Shown piece after piece: positions 33,766-42,815 of a DNA stretch of 64,000 nt. Both the position numbers and the translations under genes were made by a program. Within the stretch, counting starts at the first letter, position 1, and every line of letters begins with the position of its first letter. The stretch comes from an uncultured Saprospiraceae bacterium (GTDB taxonomy: Bacteria > Bacteroidota > Bacteroidia > Chitinophagales > Saprospiraceae): assembly GCA_937961455.1 (NCBI GenBank), contig CALGNN010000021.1, positions 1 through 64,000 on the forward strand. The letters are read 5' to 3'. The notes under the pieces were generated by a model. The model was not told the origin of the DNA, ran no database searches, and saw nothing but the letters and a program-made list of their open reading frames with translations.

Positions 33766-34359
33766 TTAAAGTATGTATCTAATTACGTGTATAAACACAA
33801 TTAAAATAATCCATAATATATCAACGAAGTGCCAATAACTCACGACTAAATCAAATCTCAATCTTCGTTTATTTGAAACAAAAAACGGCAATTTATAGGC
33901 ATGGAAGGTTGCCACTAACATGGCAGCAATTCCTCCTAAAATGTGTAAGGCATGCAATCCAGAGATCAGATAAAAAAAAGATCCTGAAGGATTACCATTT
34001 AACTCTATTCCTCTAGCTTCTAATTCAAACCATCCAAATGTTTGCATGGCTACAAAAGCAATCCCTAATACTAGACTTACTAATAATAAGAACTTATAGG
34101 ATTTTTCATCTTCAGCTACAAATGACTTATAAGATTTATGCAATGTAAAACTGCTTATCACTAAAACTACTGTGCTAATATAAAATAGAGATGGAATATT
34201 AAATTCTTGCCAGTTTCCTGCAGCGTAACGAACGATATAAGCACTTATCAATCCAATGAACATCATCGTAATGCTGCACAACGATGCCCACAATGCAAAT
34301 TTGTGTGGGTGGAATGTACTTTCATACCTAGGTTCTTTTATGCTCATTTCAGTACTCAT
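33766..34359 (-). CDS. cytochrome c oxidase subunit III-like protein, 197 aa
   Basis: This is a short five-helix subunit III (family of COX3/CyoC), with 'FYLISGLHALHILGGIAAM' and 'SYWHFVDILWIILIVFIHVI'. Two COX3-type genes in tandem are usual in Bacteroidota aa3 operons. ATG 34359 is chosen: it follows the stop of ctaB by one base and begins MSTEMSIKEPRYE. The longer frame from 34383 would overlap ctaB. Confidence 0.85.
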   Translation of the reverse strand: MSTEMSIKEPRYESTFHPHKFALWASLCSITMMFIGLISAYIVRYAAGNWQEFNIPSLFYISTVVLVISSFTLHKSYKSFVAEDEKSYKFLLLVSLVLGIAFVAMQTFGWFELEARGIELNGNPSGSFFYLISGLHALHILGGIAAMLVATFHAYKLPFFVSNKRRLRFDLVVSYWHFVDILWIILIVFIHVIRYIL

Positions 34360-34360
34360 A

Positions 34361-35254
34361 TTAAAAAGGAAGTAATAAAGCAATTAACACTACAGGTAAG
34401 TAAATAAAAGAAGCATACATCATCTTCTTCACATGCTTGGTATCTTTATGTTTTTGAAAATCCCAACAGCTCTTCGTATAATACAAAGCAGCTAAAACAC
34501 ATATACTCAAGGATATCGGTCCTCCGACGCCAAAGTAAAATAAGCCAACACTTATTGGAATTAATAACAAGGCATATATCATCGAAATCAATCCAACATT
34601 AGGATCGATGACTCCGTTTCTTTCTGGTAATAATTTGAATCCAGCATTCATGTAATCGTCCTTACCATTCCAGCCGATCGCCCAAAAATGAGGAAACTGC
34701 CAGAAAAATTGAATACCGAATAATAACAATGCAATCCAACCAATTTCACCGGTCGCTGCAGTCGCTCCAATTAACATAGGTAAAGCTCCTGGAATCGCTC
34801 CTACTGGAACAGCAAGTGTACTGAATCTTTTTAATGGTGTATAAACAAAAGCATACAGAATCATGGAAAGCATTCCTAAGAATCCTGTTAATGCATTAAA
34901 TGAGCACAACATAATTACGCCGACTACTGCCATTAATCCAGCAATCAAAACTGCCTCAGAATCTTTCATCCTTCCTGCTGCTACAGGACGATTTTCGGTT
35001 CGCTTCATCAGTTTATCAAAATCACTTTCAAGAACCTGATTTAATGCATTCGCCGCACCAGTTACAAGGAAACCTCCAATTGCAAGAATCACCACCCCAA
35101 ATCCACTGAACGGAGCTGGACTTAATACTAAAAAAGCAATTACCGCTGAAAAAACGACCAAGATATTTAATCGCAATTTCACCAAGACTTTGATATCATC
35201 CCAAAAGCTTGGCTTTGATAATGCTATTTGTTTATATGTTGCTTTAGATTTCAA
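34361..35254 (-). CDS. ctaB: protohaem IX farnesyltransferase (haem O synthase), 297 aa
   Basis: It adds a farnesyl chain to haem B to make haem O, the precursor of haem A for the oxidase encoded next to it. The UbiA-family Asp motifs are present: NALNQVLESDFDKLMKRTENRP (about 68-89) and the second loop WNGKDDYMNAGFKLLP (about 190-206). Nine or so membrane helices are predicted. The start appears to be a TTG at 35254, since no in-frame ATG precedes it before a stop. It lies 11 bases after ctaD. Confidence 0.92.
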   Translation of the reverse strand: MKSKATYKQIALSKPSFWDDIKVLVKLRLNILVVFSAVIAFLVLSPAPFSGFGVVILAIGGFLVTGAANALNQVLESDFDKLMKRTENRPVAAGRMKDSEAVLIAGLMAVVGVIMLCSFNALTGFLGMLSMILYAFVYTPLKRFSTLAVPVGAIPGALPMLIGATAATGEIGWIALLLFGIQFFWQFPHFWAIGWNGKDDYMNAGFKLLPERNGVIDPNVGLISMIYALLLIPISVGLFYFGVGGPISLSICVLAALYYTKSCWDFQKHKDTKHVKKMMYASFIYLPVVLIALLLPF

Positions 35255-35265
35255 TCCTTCTTGTA

Positions 35266-37125
35266 TTAATGATCACCAGCCTCTTCCCCGTCTTTCATAG
35301 GAATGTGTTGTGGTGTATATTCAATTCCGTCTTTCCCGTAATCATATGCCCATCTATGTACCTTTGGTAAGTTGCCAGGCCAATTTCCGTGTCCAGCAAC
35401 AATTGGTGTAGTCCACTCTAAAGTAGTTGCACCCCAAGGGTTTCTTGTCTTTTGTTGTTTTCCTTTATACATGCTATAAAAGAAGTTTATCACGAATAGT
35501 ATCTGTGCGGCAAATACAATGATTGCTGCTACTGTGATAAACTGATTCATTACATCAAAGTGCTTAAAAGTTTGGAAGGTTTCAAAAGAGTAATACCTTC
35601 TTGGTACTCCAGCCATTCCCAAATAGTGCATAGGCCAAAAGATAGCGTATGCTCCTATCATGGTTACCCAAAAATGAATCTTTCCTAAAGTTTCATTCAT
35701 GAATCTGGCAAACATTTTTGGATACCAATGATACACACCTGCAAACATTCCAAAGAATGCAGCAATACCCATAACTATGTGAAAGTGTGCAACAACAAAA
35801 TAGGTATCATGCAGTGGAATATCAATCGCAGAATTTCCAAGGAATATACCTGTTAATCCTCCTGATATAAATAAGGAAACGAACCCAATAGCAAACAACA
35901 TCGGTGTGTTGAGCCTCAGATTTCCACCATATAATGTAGTGATCCAGTTAAACACTTTTACCGCAGAAGGTACTGCGATGATCAGTGTAAAGATCACAAA
36001 GAAGTTAGATATAAATGGATTTACTCCTGCCATAAACATATGGTGAGCCCATACAATAAATGATAAGAATGCAATCGCAAGTATTGAAAATACCATGGCC
36101 TTATAACCAAAGATTGGTTTTCTTGCATGAACAGATAAAACTTCTGATACCAAGCCCATCGCTGGAAGGATGATGATATATACTTCAGGGTGACCTAAGA
36201 ACCAAAATAAGTGCTGATATAATATTGGACTTCCTCCCACATAATCCAGTGCACCCTGTCCTGCTATAAATATTTCACTTAAGAAGAAACTCGTCTCTAA
36301 TCCTCTATCCATCATTAGCATCAAAAATCCTGAAACTAATACTGGAAAGGACAAAAGTCCAATAATGGCAGTTACAAAAAATGCCCAAATGGTAAGTGGC
36401 ATTCTCCACAAACTCATTCCTTTTGTTCTTAAATTTAAAACAGTTGTTATATAGTTAATACCTCCAAGAAGTACTGATACTACAAATAGAGTTAAACTCA
36501 CTAACCAAAGTGTCATACCTCCAGCTGACCCACTCGATGCCTGAGGCAATGCACTCAGTGGCGGGTAGGCTGTCCATCCTCCTGAGAAAGGTCCGGTGGA
36601 TAAAAACAGTGAGAAAAACATAACGACAGAAGCCATAAAGAAAAACCAATAAGAAAGCATATTCAAAAATGGCGATGCCATATCTCGAGCTCCTAATTGA
36701 AGGGGTATTAATAGATTACTAAATGTACCACTCAGTCCGGCTGTCAATACAAAGAATACTATGATGGTACCGTGCATGGTGACCAGCGCATAATAAAATT
36801 GAGGATCAAGTGTACCCATCCCAGTCACATCATCAATCACAATCCACTTACCTAATAAGGGTTTGATCCAAGCAAGACTTTCTTCAGGAAAACCAAGTTG
36901 TAACCTAAAAATGATAGACATCCCAGCTCCAATCAATGCCCAAAAAATTCCAGTAAAAAGGAATTGTCTAGCAATGATCTTATGATCCATGCTGAATATA
37001 TACGTATTTAAGAATCCAGAACGATATTTATCGCCATGTTCATGTTCATGAAAGTGATCATCATATCCACTTTCTTTTATTAATACATCAGTGTCGTTAT
37101 CTCCGTACAATTTTGTATCTATCAT
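35266..37125 (-). CDS. ctaD: cytochrome c oxidase subunit I (aa3-type), 619 aa
   Basis: This is the catalytic subunit that reduces O2 and pumps protons. It has twelve or more helices with the family A signature: HPEVYI (about 312-317, the His-Tyr cross-link and CuB ligand), the HHMFMAG CuB histidines, and HDTYFVVAHFHIVMG (about 435-450) for haem a/a3. GGWTAYPPLSA is also typical. The N-terminus has an extra hydrophilic segment with HFHEHEHGD (about residues 22-30) before the first helix. It comes 12 bases after the subunit II gene. Confidence 0.97.
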   Translation of the reverse strand: MIDTKLYGDNDTDVLIKESGYDDHFHEHEHGDKYRSGFLNTYIFSMDHKIIARQFLFTGIFWALIGAGMSIIFRLQLGFPEESLAWIKPLLGKWIVIDDVTGMGTLDPQFYYALVTMHGTIIVFFVLTAGLSGTFSNLLIPLQLGARDMASPFLNMLSYWFFFMASVVMFFSLFLSTGPFSGGWTAYPPLSALPQASSGSAGGMTLWLVSLTLFVVSVLLGGINYITTVLNLRTKGMSLWRMPLTIWAFFVTAIIGLLSFPVLVSGFLMLMMDRGLETSFFLSEIFIAGQGALDYVGGSPILYQHLFWFLGHPEVYIIILPAMGLVSEVLSVHARKPIFGYKAMVFSILAIAFLSFIVWAHHMFMAGVNPFISNFFVIFTLIIAVPSAVKVFNWITTLYGGNLRLNTPMLFAIGFVSLFISGGLTGIFLGNSAIDIPLHDTYFVVAHFHIVMGIAAFFGMFAGVYHWYPKMFARFMNETLGKIHFWVTMIGAYAIFWPMHYLGMAGVPRRYYSFETFQTFKHFDVMNQFITVAAIIVFAAQILFVINFFYSMYKGKQQKTRNPWGATTLEWTTPIVAGHGNWPGNLPKVHRWAYDYGKDGIEYTPQHIPMKDGEEAGDH

Positions 37126-37137
37126 CTTAAAAAAGGC

Positions 37138-38631
37138 TTATTGTGATATAATTTTCAGTTCAGTTCTTCTATTATTTTGTCGTCCTTCAGCTGTATCATT
37201 TGAGTCGATAGGTCTAGTTTCACCATAACCTATAGCTCCTAATCTATTGCTAGCTATACCTTTACCTGTCAAGTAGTTGTATACTGCTCTTGCTCTACTT
37301 TCTGAGAGCGCCATATTACCTGCATCATCTCCTACACTATCTGTATGTCCGCCTAGCTCAATGGAAATATTTCCATACTGATTCATCGCCCCAACAACAT
37401 TATCTAATTCATATTTAGAAAGTGATGTTAGATTTGCTGAACCAGTTTCAAATTCTACGTAATCCAATTTTATAATTTTGCCATCGTCTGTATCAGCATT
37501 TAAGGCAAGTTGCATTTTTGAATTAAAGTCCTTTTTACGCTGAATGATTTCAGTATTCAATAAGGTACCTTTATGAGGATCATCATCTGTGTTCCTAATG
37601 GTAGACATGTAATAGCTATTCTGTGTTTCAAGCCAAGCATCATACTCTTCTTGCTCTACTACCTTTAGTATTTTTCTCATACTATAATGAGATTTACCAC
37701 AGAGTTCTGCACAAGCCAATTCAAACTCAAAAGACTCCCACAATTTCATCGTAGGATCATCTGGATCCGTCATCTGATACTCGGGTGTATTTCTCAGTCG
37801 CTCTCTATATTCTTCGGTAGTTGTCTCCGGTGTAAATACAAAATAAGTAGGTATACCAGGAACTGCATCCATTTTCACTCTAAAGTGTGGAAGATAAAAG
37901 TTGTGTAAAACATCTCTTGAGGTAATTCTAACTCTAACCTTCTTACCTACAGGTAGATAGAATTCACTTCCTGTATGGAAGTCATCTAGGTTTTTCACAT
38001 CGTTCCAATCTTGTCCTACAGGATTGTTACCCGTTATCATTTTGTAATTCTTGGTACCAAGAACTCCGTCTTCTCCTGGGTATCGAATGTTCCAAGCAAA
38101 CTGATAGCCAGTTGCTTCAATTTCTATATAATCTTCATCTGGATCAACATCAGCCATAACTTCATTCCATACAGCTAATCCTTTTATTACGAGCACAAAC
38201 ATTACAAATGCTGGTATTCCAGTCCAGATATATTCAAGTGTGCTATTATGTGGAAAGAAGAAGGCTTTTCTTCCTTCTTGATGCTGATACTTGTAAGTAA
38301 ACCAGAAAAGTAAAATGTGTGTTGCTACAAATACAATCCCCGTGAAAATCAAGGTGATATTAAAAAGATTATCAATCAATTTCCCACCGTAAGAAGCAGA
38401 TTCATGTGGCCCATATCCGAGCATCCAATTTCTATAATAATAGGCTGTAACGACACAAAAGATCAACATACCTATCATGAAGACCATACCCATAATGGCT
38501 TGTGTCTTATTTGATTTTCTTTCCGCTTCTTCTTCGCCTCTGATCTTTGCAGACAGCTCTGATACTTTGCCTATTTGAACGGCAATGATTGCTAAAAGAA
38601 TTAAACTTGCTATGATTATTAACCCAATCAT
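37138..38631 (-). CDS. ctaC: cytochrome c oxidase subunit II fused to an OmpA-like peptidoglycan-binding domain, 497 aa
   Basis: Several N-terminal helices (about 1-20, 47-66, 88-112, 130-152) lead into the periplasmic cupredoxin. The CuA centre is complete: His in VLHNFYLPHFRVKMDAVPG (about 238) and CAELCGKSHYSM (about 305-316). After a ~60-residue helical linker comes a second domain (about 384-497). It has the OmpA/Pal signature GGHTDSVGDDAGNMALSESR, then RLGAIGYGETRPI and EGRQNNRRTEL. The Asp and Arg that hold diaminopimelate are present. Ordinary subunit II ends soon after CuA. The fusion would tie the oxidase to the cell wall (inference). It lies between actF and ctaD. Confidence 0.93.
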   Translation of the reverse strand: MIGLIIIASLILLAIIAVQIGKVSELSAKIRGEEEAERKSNKTQAIMGMVFMIGMLIFCVVTAYYYRNWMLGYGPHESASYGGKLIDNLFNITLIFTGIVFVATHILLFWFTYKYQHQEGRKAFFFPHNSTLEYIWTGIPAFVMFVLVIKGLAVWNEVMADVDPDEDYIEIEATGYQFAWNIRYPGEDGVLGTKNYKMITGNNPVGQDWNDVKNLDDFHTGSEFYLPVGKKVRVRITSRDVLHNFYLPHFRVKMDAVPGIPTYFVFTPETTTEEYRERLRNTPEYQMTDPDDPTMKLWESFEFELACAELCGKSHYSMRKILKVVEQEEYDAWLETQNSYYMSTIRNTDDDPHKGTLLNTEIIQRKKDFNSKMQLALNADTDDGKIIKLDYVEFETGSANLTSLSKYELDNVVGAMNQYGNISIELGGHTDSVGDDAGNMALSESRARAVYNYLTGKGIASNRLGAIGYGETRPIDSNDTAEGRQNNRRTELKIISQ

Positions 38632-38645
38632 CTAATTAATCAATT

Positions 38646-39911
38646 TTATACGTGATGATGAATACTCTCTGCTAAATAAGGATCGTTTGCTGGATACAAG
38701 GATGCTCGTGACATATTCGAGAATACGACAAAAATGAACAAGCCTAAAAATCCTAACATCGTCCCAATATCAATAAATCCTGGGATCGTAAAGCCAGACA
38801 TAAAACTTGCTGCTCCATGATGTGCATCACCAGCAGCATGTGTTAAATGTTCAGCGGTCTTTCTAACGCCAGGTTTTATCATCAAGAAGAAATCCATCCA
38901 GTGTCCAATAAATACCACACTTGCAATGAATAATAAACTTCCATATTTTCTCTTTGTTGAATTCCTCATTAGAACAAGGAAAGGCAGGGCAAAGTTTACA
39001 GCAAGATTTGCCCAAAATAATATTGGATAGCTATCCATTCTTTCTCTGAAATAAATGGTTTCCTCACCAACATTTGCATACCAAATCAACATGAATTGTG
39101 AGAACCATAAGTAGGTCCAAAAGATACTGAAGGCAAATATGTATTTACCCATATCATGCAAGTGCTCATGTGATACTTGCTCAAGGTATCCTCTACCTTT
39201 TAAATAAGCTGTAAATATTGCTGTCAAGCAAAGCATTGATACCAACCAACTAGCAGCTGCATACCAAGCAAACATGGTACTGTACCAAGCTGAGTCAACT
39301 GACATAACCCATTGCCAAATTAAGAAAGCACTTGTGAAACCTCCAATAGGAAGAATCGCAGCAGCCCAAATTCTCATTTTTCTGTGCTTACTAAAGTTAG
39401 GATCTCTCTCTTCATTATCTTCTGCCACACTAAGTCCTCTTAATCTAGTTGCAATGAAATACCAAATTCCAACAAATAAGATGGTACCTCCTGTAAACCA
39501 AAATTTATTTAGAAATCCAGTTTTACCTAGAATAATTTGATCATGCAGTTTGTCAGGATTTAGGGCTGATGTATCATTCCATTCATATAGATGATGGAAG
39601 TCTAGCCATAGTCCGGCAGCTATTATAAGCATAAGTATCAAACCTACAGGCAGGAATAAATAGATACCCTCCCATACTCTTTTAAATACGATGTGCCATC
39701 CAGACCATCCTGTTATGAAAGCAGAATAAAGGAATAAAGCCATAAAGGCGATTCCTGTGAAAAATACACTGTTATGTAAAAAATTAGACCAGAACCTCGT
39801 TTGTAATTCATCGTCGCCAAAAAAGCAAAGGACCATGGACAACACTCCGATTCCCATTAATACAAAACAAAACGTTCTTTCTCTACCTGTAAAAACAAAT
39901 TCTCTGTTCAT
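38646..39911 (-). CDS. actF: alternative complex III subunit ActF, 421 aa
   Basis: This is an integral membrane protein with about ten helices, of the quinol:cytochrome c oxidoreductase quinone-binding subunit 2 family. It resembles ActC at low level, as in other ACIII operons. 'WHIVFKRVWEGIYLFLPVG', 'SVDSAWYSTMFAWYAAASWLV' and 'WFSQFMLIWYANVGEET' are typical blocks. ATG 39911 is preferred to the adjoining in-frame TTG. The C-terminal part has His-rich patches (EHLTHAAGDAHHGAAS; terminal SIHHHV). It lies 15 bases upstream of the subunit II gene. Confidence 0.9.
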   Translation of the reverse strand: MNREFVFTGRERTFCFVLMGIGVLSMVLCFFGDDELQTRFWSNFLHNSVFFTGIAFMALFLYSAFITGWSGWHIVFKRVWEGIYLFLPVGLILMLIIAAGLWLDFHHLYEWNDTSALNPDKLHDQIILGKTGFLNKFWFTGGTILFVGIWYFIATRLRGLSVAEDNEERDPNFSKHRKMRIWAAAILPIGGFTSAFLIWQWVMSVDSAWYSTMFAWYAAASWLVSMLCLTAIFTAYLKGRGYLEQVSHEHLHDMGKYIFAFSIFWTYLWFSQFMLIWYANVGEETIYFRERMDSYPILFWANLAVNFALPFLVLMRNSTKRKYGSLLFIASVVFIGHWMDFFLMIKPGVRKTAEHLTHAAGDAHHGAASFMSGFTIPGFIDIGTMLGFLGLFIFVVFSNMSRASLYPANDPYLAESIHHHV

Positions 39912-39925
39912 CAAGAAATTATTTA

Positions 39926-40846
39926 TTAGTGATGTTCATGATTATCTTCTTCTCCATGATCGCCTCCTGCATCATGACTATGTCCTCCTTCCCCTTCTCC
40001 GTGACCCTCATGATCGTCTGTATCGTGACCTGATCCTTCATGAGCATCGTGATCACTTAAATCAATATCTTCGAGTTTATTCAACGATACATTTCCAAGT
40101 GGCACATCAACATTATTTAAAGTATTTACATTCTCATCATAGCTTAAACCTCTTTCTTTGGCTTGTAAAGATCTGATGTAATGAATTACTTCCCAACGCT
40201 CTGCATAGGAGAGTTTATCAGCATAAGAACCCATTAAGTTCTTACCATACATTATCGCATGATACAACCTTCCATTACTCGCTAATGAAAAAGTATCATT
40301 TGTTAGAATGGCTGGTTGAACTGGATAAACACCAGCAGTTATTCCTTTAGCAGGGTCAGCATCTCTTACAAGATAACCTGCTCCACCTCCTTTGGGCCCA
40401 TGACAAATACCACAATAGATATCATACAATTCTTTCCCCTTAGCTAAGCCAGCGGCAGAAATAGGATATGGATTTGCAATAATCTCTCTTGTTGCTCTTG
40501 CTCTTTCGGCATCATTGTCCCCATAATAATATGGAACACTTCCATTAGCAGGAACCGAGATATCATTTGAATATTGAGAAGCACGTGCCCCAGCAGGATT
40601 ACCTGCAAGTCCACGAGGTATGGTACCTTCAACTGGTTGTCTAGGCATCGCATACTTTAAGTACTCTTCTTCCGAACCCCAAGTATTATAGTAATAGTAA
40701 GAGTTCACATTTGCTTCATAAGCAACACTATGCACCATATCGGGCATAAATTCATGTCCTGTTTTATTGCCGTCTGCGGGAGCGCAAGCCTGCACTAAAA
40801 CGAGGAGCATAACAATTATGAATGCGCTATATAAGTTTCTTTTCAT
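39926..40846 (-). CDS. actE: alternative complex III subunit ActE, monohaem cytochrome c lipoprotein, 306 aa
   Basis: The signal peptide ends in lipobox VQAC (Cys about 20). A cytochrome c domain with CGICHGPKGGG (haem-binding CxxCH, about 145-149) follows, with an axial Met in the GKNLMGSYAD segment. The last ~45 residues (about 262-306) are almost only His, Asp, Glu and Gly. Such a tail is not part of the core ActE fold. ActE is thought to pass electrons from ActA to soluble carriers or directly to the oxidase. The tail may bind metal or be a docking patch (inference). Confidence 0.9.
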   Translation of the reverse strand: MKRNLYSAFIIVMLLVLVQACAPADGNKTGHEFMPDMVHSVAYEANVNSYYYYNTWGSEEEYLKYAMPRQPVEGTIPRGLAGNPAGARASQYSNDISVPANGSVPYYYGDNDAERARATREIIANPYPISAAGLAKGKELYDIYCGICHGPKGGGAGYLVRDADPAKGITAGVYPVQPAILTNDTFSLASNGRLYHAIMYGKNLMGSYADKLSYAERWEVIHYIRSLQAKERGLSYDENVNTLNNVDVPLGNVSLNKLEDIDLSDHDAHEGSGHDTDDHEGHGEGEGGHSHDAGGDHGEEDNHEHH

Positions 40847-40850
40847 TAGG

Positions 40851-41372
40851 CTATAGCGTTTTTATGTTAACTTCCGAAGCTCCTGTGCTCGAAAAGAATT
40901 CTTTAATTTTATCTAAACCTGTCTCTTCAAAATCATGTGTATCAAAAGCGATACAAAATTTATCATCAGTGATTCTGTCGTCCAATGTTTTATTAATAAC
41001 TCCTGGCCCCATACCACAAATGATGTAAAAGGTAACTGTCATCCCAATCCCAGCAAATAATACCGTCAACTCAAAAGTGATCGGAATAAAAGCAGGTACT
41101 GACCAATAAGGCTTACCTCCATAGATCACTGGCCAATCGGCAGTGAAAATCCAGGTCATTCCTAAGAATGCAGTTAGCAAACCTAAAGCTCCAAAAATGA
41201 AACCTCCGATATGTAATCTGGATTCATCCAATCCCATTGCGTCATCTAATCCGTGTACTGGAAAAGGTGTGTAGACATCCATGATATCTAAATGAGCGTC
41301 ATGCGCAGCATGTACCGCGTGGAGTAAATCCTCCTCATCATTATAAAGTCCGTATAATACTTCTTTACTCAT
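40851..41372 (-). CDS. actD: alternative complex III subunit ActD (DUF3341), 173 aa
   Basis: DUF3341 pattern: an N-terminal hydrophilic segment (LYGLYNDEEDLLHAVHAAHDA) with 'DVYTPFPVHGLDDAMGL' is followed by two helices (about 55-75 and 95-119) and a periplasmic or cytoplasmic tail. It is a small structural subunit of ACIII. The stop is 4 bases before the actE start and the gene begins 8 bases after actC. Confidence 0.92.
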   Translation of the reverse strand: MSKEVLYGLYNDEEDLLHAVHAAHDAHLDIMDVYTPFPVHGLDDAMGLDESRLHIGGFIFGALGLLTAFLGMTWIFTADWPVIYGGKPYWSVPAFIPITFELTVLFAGIGMTVTFYIICGMGPGVINKTLDDRITDDKFCIAFDTHDFEETGLDKIKEFFSSTGASEVNIKTL

Positions 41373-41380
41373 TATATCTA

Positions 41381-42805
41381 TTAATGATGGTGATCTTCAA
41401 CTACGAGACTTTGACCTGTTCTATGCTTTTCAGCATGTCCACTGGCATATTGATCTCCAGATGATTTTAAAATATGTTTTATCTCTGCAATAGCTACCAC
41501 TGGTGCTACTCTTGTAAATATCAAATACAGTGTAAAGAAAATTCCAAGGGTTCCTAGGAAGATTCCTACCTCTACAAATGTTGGCACATACCAACTCCAT
41601 GATGATGGCAAGTAATCTCTTGCTAAAGTAGTTGCGATGATTACAAATCTTTCAAACCACATTCCAATATTCACGAAAATTGACATGGCAAAAGTGATCA
41701 CAATACTTCTTCTGTACTTTTTCCACCAGAACACTTGTGGAATTAATAAGTTACATGACATCATACCAAAGTATGCCCACCAATAAGGACCAAATGCTCT
41801 ATTGAAGAAAGCAAACTGCTCATATACATATCCTGAATACCAAGCAATAAACAACTCTGTCAAATAGGCAACCCCTACAATGGTTCCTGTCAACAAGATT
41901 ACCTTATTCATGGATTCAATATGCTCTAAAGTGATGTAATCTTGAAGGTTCAAGACTTTCCTTGTAATAAGCATTAAGGTTTGCACCATAGCAAATCCAG
42001 AGAAGATGGCTCCTGCAACAAAATAAGGTGGAAATATCGTTGTATGCCATCCAGGAATTACTGAAGTGGCGAAATCAAAACTTACAATTGTGTGAACGGA
42101 AAGTACCAATGGTGTTGCAATCCCTGCTAAAACCAAAGATAGAGATTCCCATCTTTGCCAGTGTTTAGCTGAACCCGTCCAACCAAAGGAAAGCAGGTTG
42201 TATAATTTTCTTCTAAATCCTTTAGCTCTATCTCTAACTGTGGCAAAATCTGGAACTAAACCTGTATACCAAAACAGTAAAGAAATGGTAAAATAGGTAC
42301 TAATCGCAAATAAATCCCAAAGCAAAGGAGAATTAAAATTAGGCCAAAGTGGCCCCCTTGTATTTGGATATGGGAAGAAGAAATAAACTACCCACATTCT
42401 TCCTACGTGTATCCCTGGGAATAGTGCCGCACATAAAACGGCAAAAATCGTCATGGCCTCAGCTGCTCTGTTTACTCCAGTTCTCCATTTTTGTCTAAAC
42501 AACAAAAGGATCGCTGAAATCAATGTTCCCGCATGACCGATTCCAATCCACCAAACGAAATTGGTAATATCCCAACCCCATCCAATTGTTCGATTCAAGT
42601 TCCATGAACCAATCCCTTTCCAGATCGTCCATAGAATACATGCAATTCCTAAACTCAGAAAAGCCACTGAAATCAAAAATGCAATTACCCACGCTTTGCT
42701 GGGTGCTTTTTCCGTTGGTCCGCATAGATCTTCTGTAATCTGGTGGTAGGTTTTACTACCAGTTACTAAAGGTTGTCTAATCGGCGAAATAGGTGCTCCA
42801 CTCAT
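41381..42805 (-). CDS. actC: alternative complex III subunit ActC, NrfD-like quinol-oxidising subunit, 474 aa
   Basis: Ten helices of the NrfD/PsrC family ('WIGIGHAGTLISAILLLFRQKWR', 'WHTTIFPPYFVAGAIFSGFAM'). In ACIII structures this subunit binds quinol near the [3Fe-4S] cluster of ActB. The C-terminus adds a hydrophilic His-bearing tail ending VVEDHHH. It is placed 10 bases after actB and belongs to the act operon. Confidence 0.95.
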   Translation of the reverse strand: MSGAPISPIRQPLVTGSKTYHQITEDLCGPTEKAPSKAWVIAFLISVAFLSLGIACILWTIWKGIGSWNLNRTIGWGWDITNFVWWIGIGHAGTLISAILLLFRQKWRTGVNRAAEAMTIFAVLCAALFPGIHVGRMWVVYFFFPYPNTRGPLWPNFNSPLLWDLFAISTYFTISLLFWYTGLVPDFATVRDRAKGFRRKLYNLLSFGWTGSAKHWQRWESLSLVLAGIATPLVLSVHTIVSFDFATSVIPGWHTTIFPPYFVAGAIFSGFAMVQTLMLITRKVLNLQDYITLEHIESMNKVILLTGTIVGVAYLTELFIAWYSGYVYEQFAFFNRAFGPYWWAYFGMMSCNLLIPQVFWWKKYRRSIVITFAMSIFVNIGMWFERFVIIATTLARDYLPSSWSWYVPTFVEVGIFLGTLGIFFTLYLIFTRVAPVVAIAEIKHILKSSGDQYASGHAEKHRTGQSLVVEDHHH

Positions 42806-42815
42806 ACTCTAAAAT

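Noticed and set aside
39757-40176. 139-codon plus-strand frame rich in His, Leu and Arg
   Set aside because: Antisense shadow of the His-rich tail of ActE and the start of actF.
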